Origin: an uncultured Clostridium sp.
GTDB taxonomy: Bacteria; Bacillota; Clostridia; Lachnospirales; Lachnospiraceae
Direction: 5' to 3'
DNA: 42,927 nt
Assembly: GCA_945917985.1 (NCBI GenBank)
Contig: CAMEIH010000020.1
Location: 1-42,927 of the forward strand
Shown here: piece by piece, positions 42,214 through 42,927 of the stretch
How positions within the stretch are numbered: the stretch's first letter is position 1
Layout: the number at the start of each line of letters is the position of its first letter
Program-made: the position numbers and the translations under genes
The notes under the pieces: generated by a model
Database searches by the model: none
What the model saw: the letters and a program-made list of their open reading frames with translations, nothing else
Told to the model about the DNA's origin: nothing

Positions 42214-42877
42214 ATGGGAAAATATGTGATGGCACTTGATCAGGGAACTACCAGTTCCCGCTGTATTCTGTTTGACAAAAAGGGCAATATCTGCAGTATG
42301 GCACAGAAGGAGTTTACACAGATTTATCCCAAACCGGGATGGGTGGAGCATAATCCCATGGAAATCTGGTCCTCTCAGCTTGCAGTACTCACGGAGGCTA
42401 TGGCTATGGTAGGGGCTGCCCCTTCGGATATCAGTGGAATCGGCATTACCAATCAGAGAGAGACAACCATTGTCTGGGATAAGAAGACAGGGGAACCTGT
42501 GTACAATGCCATTGTCTGGCAGTGCAGGCGGACTGCGGAAAAAATTGATGAACTGATAGGTCAGGGCTATGGGGATATGATCAGAGAAAAAACAGGGCTG
42601 GTACCGGATGCCTACTTCAGCGGCACCAAGATTGCCTGGATCTTAGATCACGTGCCGGGAGCAAGAGAAAGAGCAGAAAAGGGTGAATTACTGTTTGGAA
42701 CGGTGGATACCTGGCTGATCTACAATCTCACAAAGGGAGCAGTCCATGTGACGGATTATACCAATGCTTCCAGAACCATGCTTTTTGATATTCACAAGCT
42801 GTGCTGGGATGAGGAGCTTCTTAAGCTTCTTGCCATCCCAAGGAGCATGCTGCCGGAGGTAAAGCCCTCCAGCTGCA
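42214..42877 (+). CDS. glpK: Glycerol kinase, N-terminal part, cut by contig end
   Basis: The first 221 codons of a FGGY-family kinase: [13 protein letters not shown] (phosphate loop), [24 protein letters not shown] and [10 protein letters not shown], all glycerol kinase signatures. It phosphorylates glycerol to glycerol-3-phosphate for the oxidoreductases upstream. ATG 42214 follows AAGGAAGG; the in-frame GTG at 42187 is rejected. A full enzyme has about 500 residues. The open frame seems to run on to 42912, but its last codons are adapter and not gene. Confidence 0.95.
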
Positions 42878-42927
42878 AGATCGGAAGAGCGTCGTGTAGG
42901 GAAAGAGTGTAGATCTCGGTGGTCGCC
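42878..42927. other. Illumina TruSeq adapter sequence at contig end
   Basis: The last 50 bases begin AGATCGGAAGAGCGTCGTGT and continue through the reverse complement of the Illumina universal adapter. It is read-through from a library insert, not genomic DNA. Translated, it gives the known contaminant peptide ending [10 protein letters not shown]. Confidence 0.98.

Noticed and set aside
42187-42912. A complete 241-codon glycerol kinase
   Set aside because: The end is adapter sequence and the start GTG lacks support; only 221 codons are real.

Overview
The window looks like one complete assembly contig from a low-to-moderate GC, spore-forming Firmicute, most likely a Lachnospiraceae-type gut Clostridium. 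This is inferred from the class II galT, the split transketolase, the stand-alone IMP cyclohydrolase and AICAR transformylase pair under a ZTP riboswitch, a T-box tyrS, spmB and strong AGGAGG ribosome binding sites. Both ends are artificial: 34 T's at the start, and 50 bases of Illumina adapter at the end that cut glpK short.

Layout. 0.1-5.7 kb: AraC regulator, then galK-galT and a B12-binding radical SAM gene (Leloir galactose use). 5.7-9.5 kb: an AT-rich accessory island with remnants of a YhcG-type nuclease, a PqqD-like protein, a nucleotidyltransferase and a P-loop ATPase, around an intact AlbA_2/HATPase regulator and a 413-residue unknown protein. 9.5-17.9 kb: spmB without spmA, a LysR/AEC transporter pair, an SGNH esterase, a heterodimeric beta-galactosidase (lacL-lacM, 17-nt overlap), a LysR regulator, and a formate/nitrite channel with an overlapping 34-codon membrane peptide. 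17.9-24.0 kb: a cytoplasmic GH9 glycosidase and AEC transporter (minus strand), a membrane-anchored Mrr-like nuclease and a DUF885 metallopeptidase.

24.2-30.8 kb: split transketolase, rpe and a SEC-C methionine aminopeptidase. These are followed by a 144-bp imperfect palindrome, a nucleoside phosphorylase broken by one in-frame TAG, a small membrane protein, and tyrS with its complete T-box leader and promoter on the minus strand. 30.8-36.9 kb: a second AT-rich accessory stretch. It has a cluster of GAGGGTAT hairpins, a CadC-like ArsR repressor with a dyad operator leading a methyltransferase/hydrolase/membrane protein operon, an Rrf2 regulator, a flavin-fold protein behind TGTAAT dyads, and a class M sirtuin with its zinc-macrodomain hydrolase but no lipoyl-carrier partner genes. 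36.9-42.9 kb: ZTP riboswitch, IMP cyclohydrolase and AICAR transformylase, then a glycerol-3-phosphate operon (two FAD oxidoreductases, the second fused to a DUF1667 tail, and glpK).

Overall the window joins sugar use (galactose, lactose, beta-glucans, glycerol, pentose phosphates) to purine synthesis and redox or metal stress modules, with two patches of horizontal gain and decay. No single large unknown system is evident. The best leads are the orphan sirtuin-macrodomain pair, the two structured repeat regions, the metal-sensor operon with an unusual cargo, and the small membrane peptide nested in the formate channel gene.
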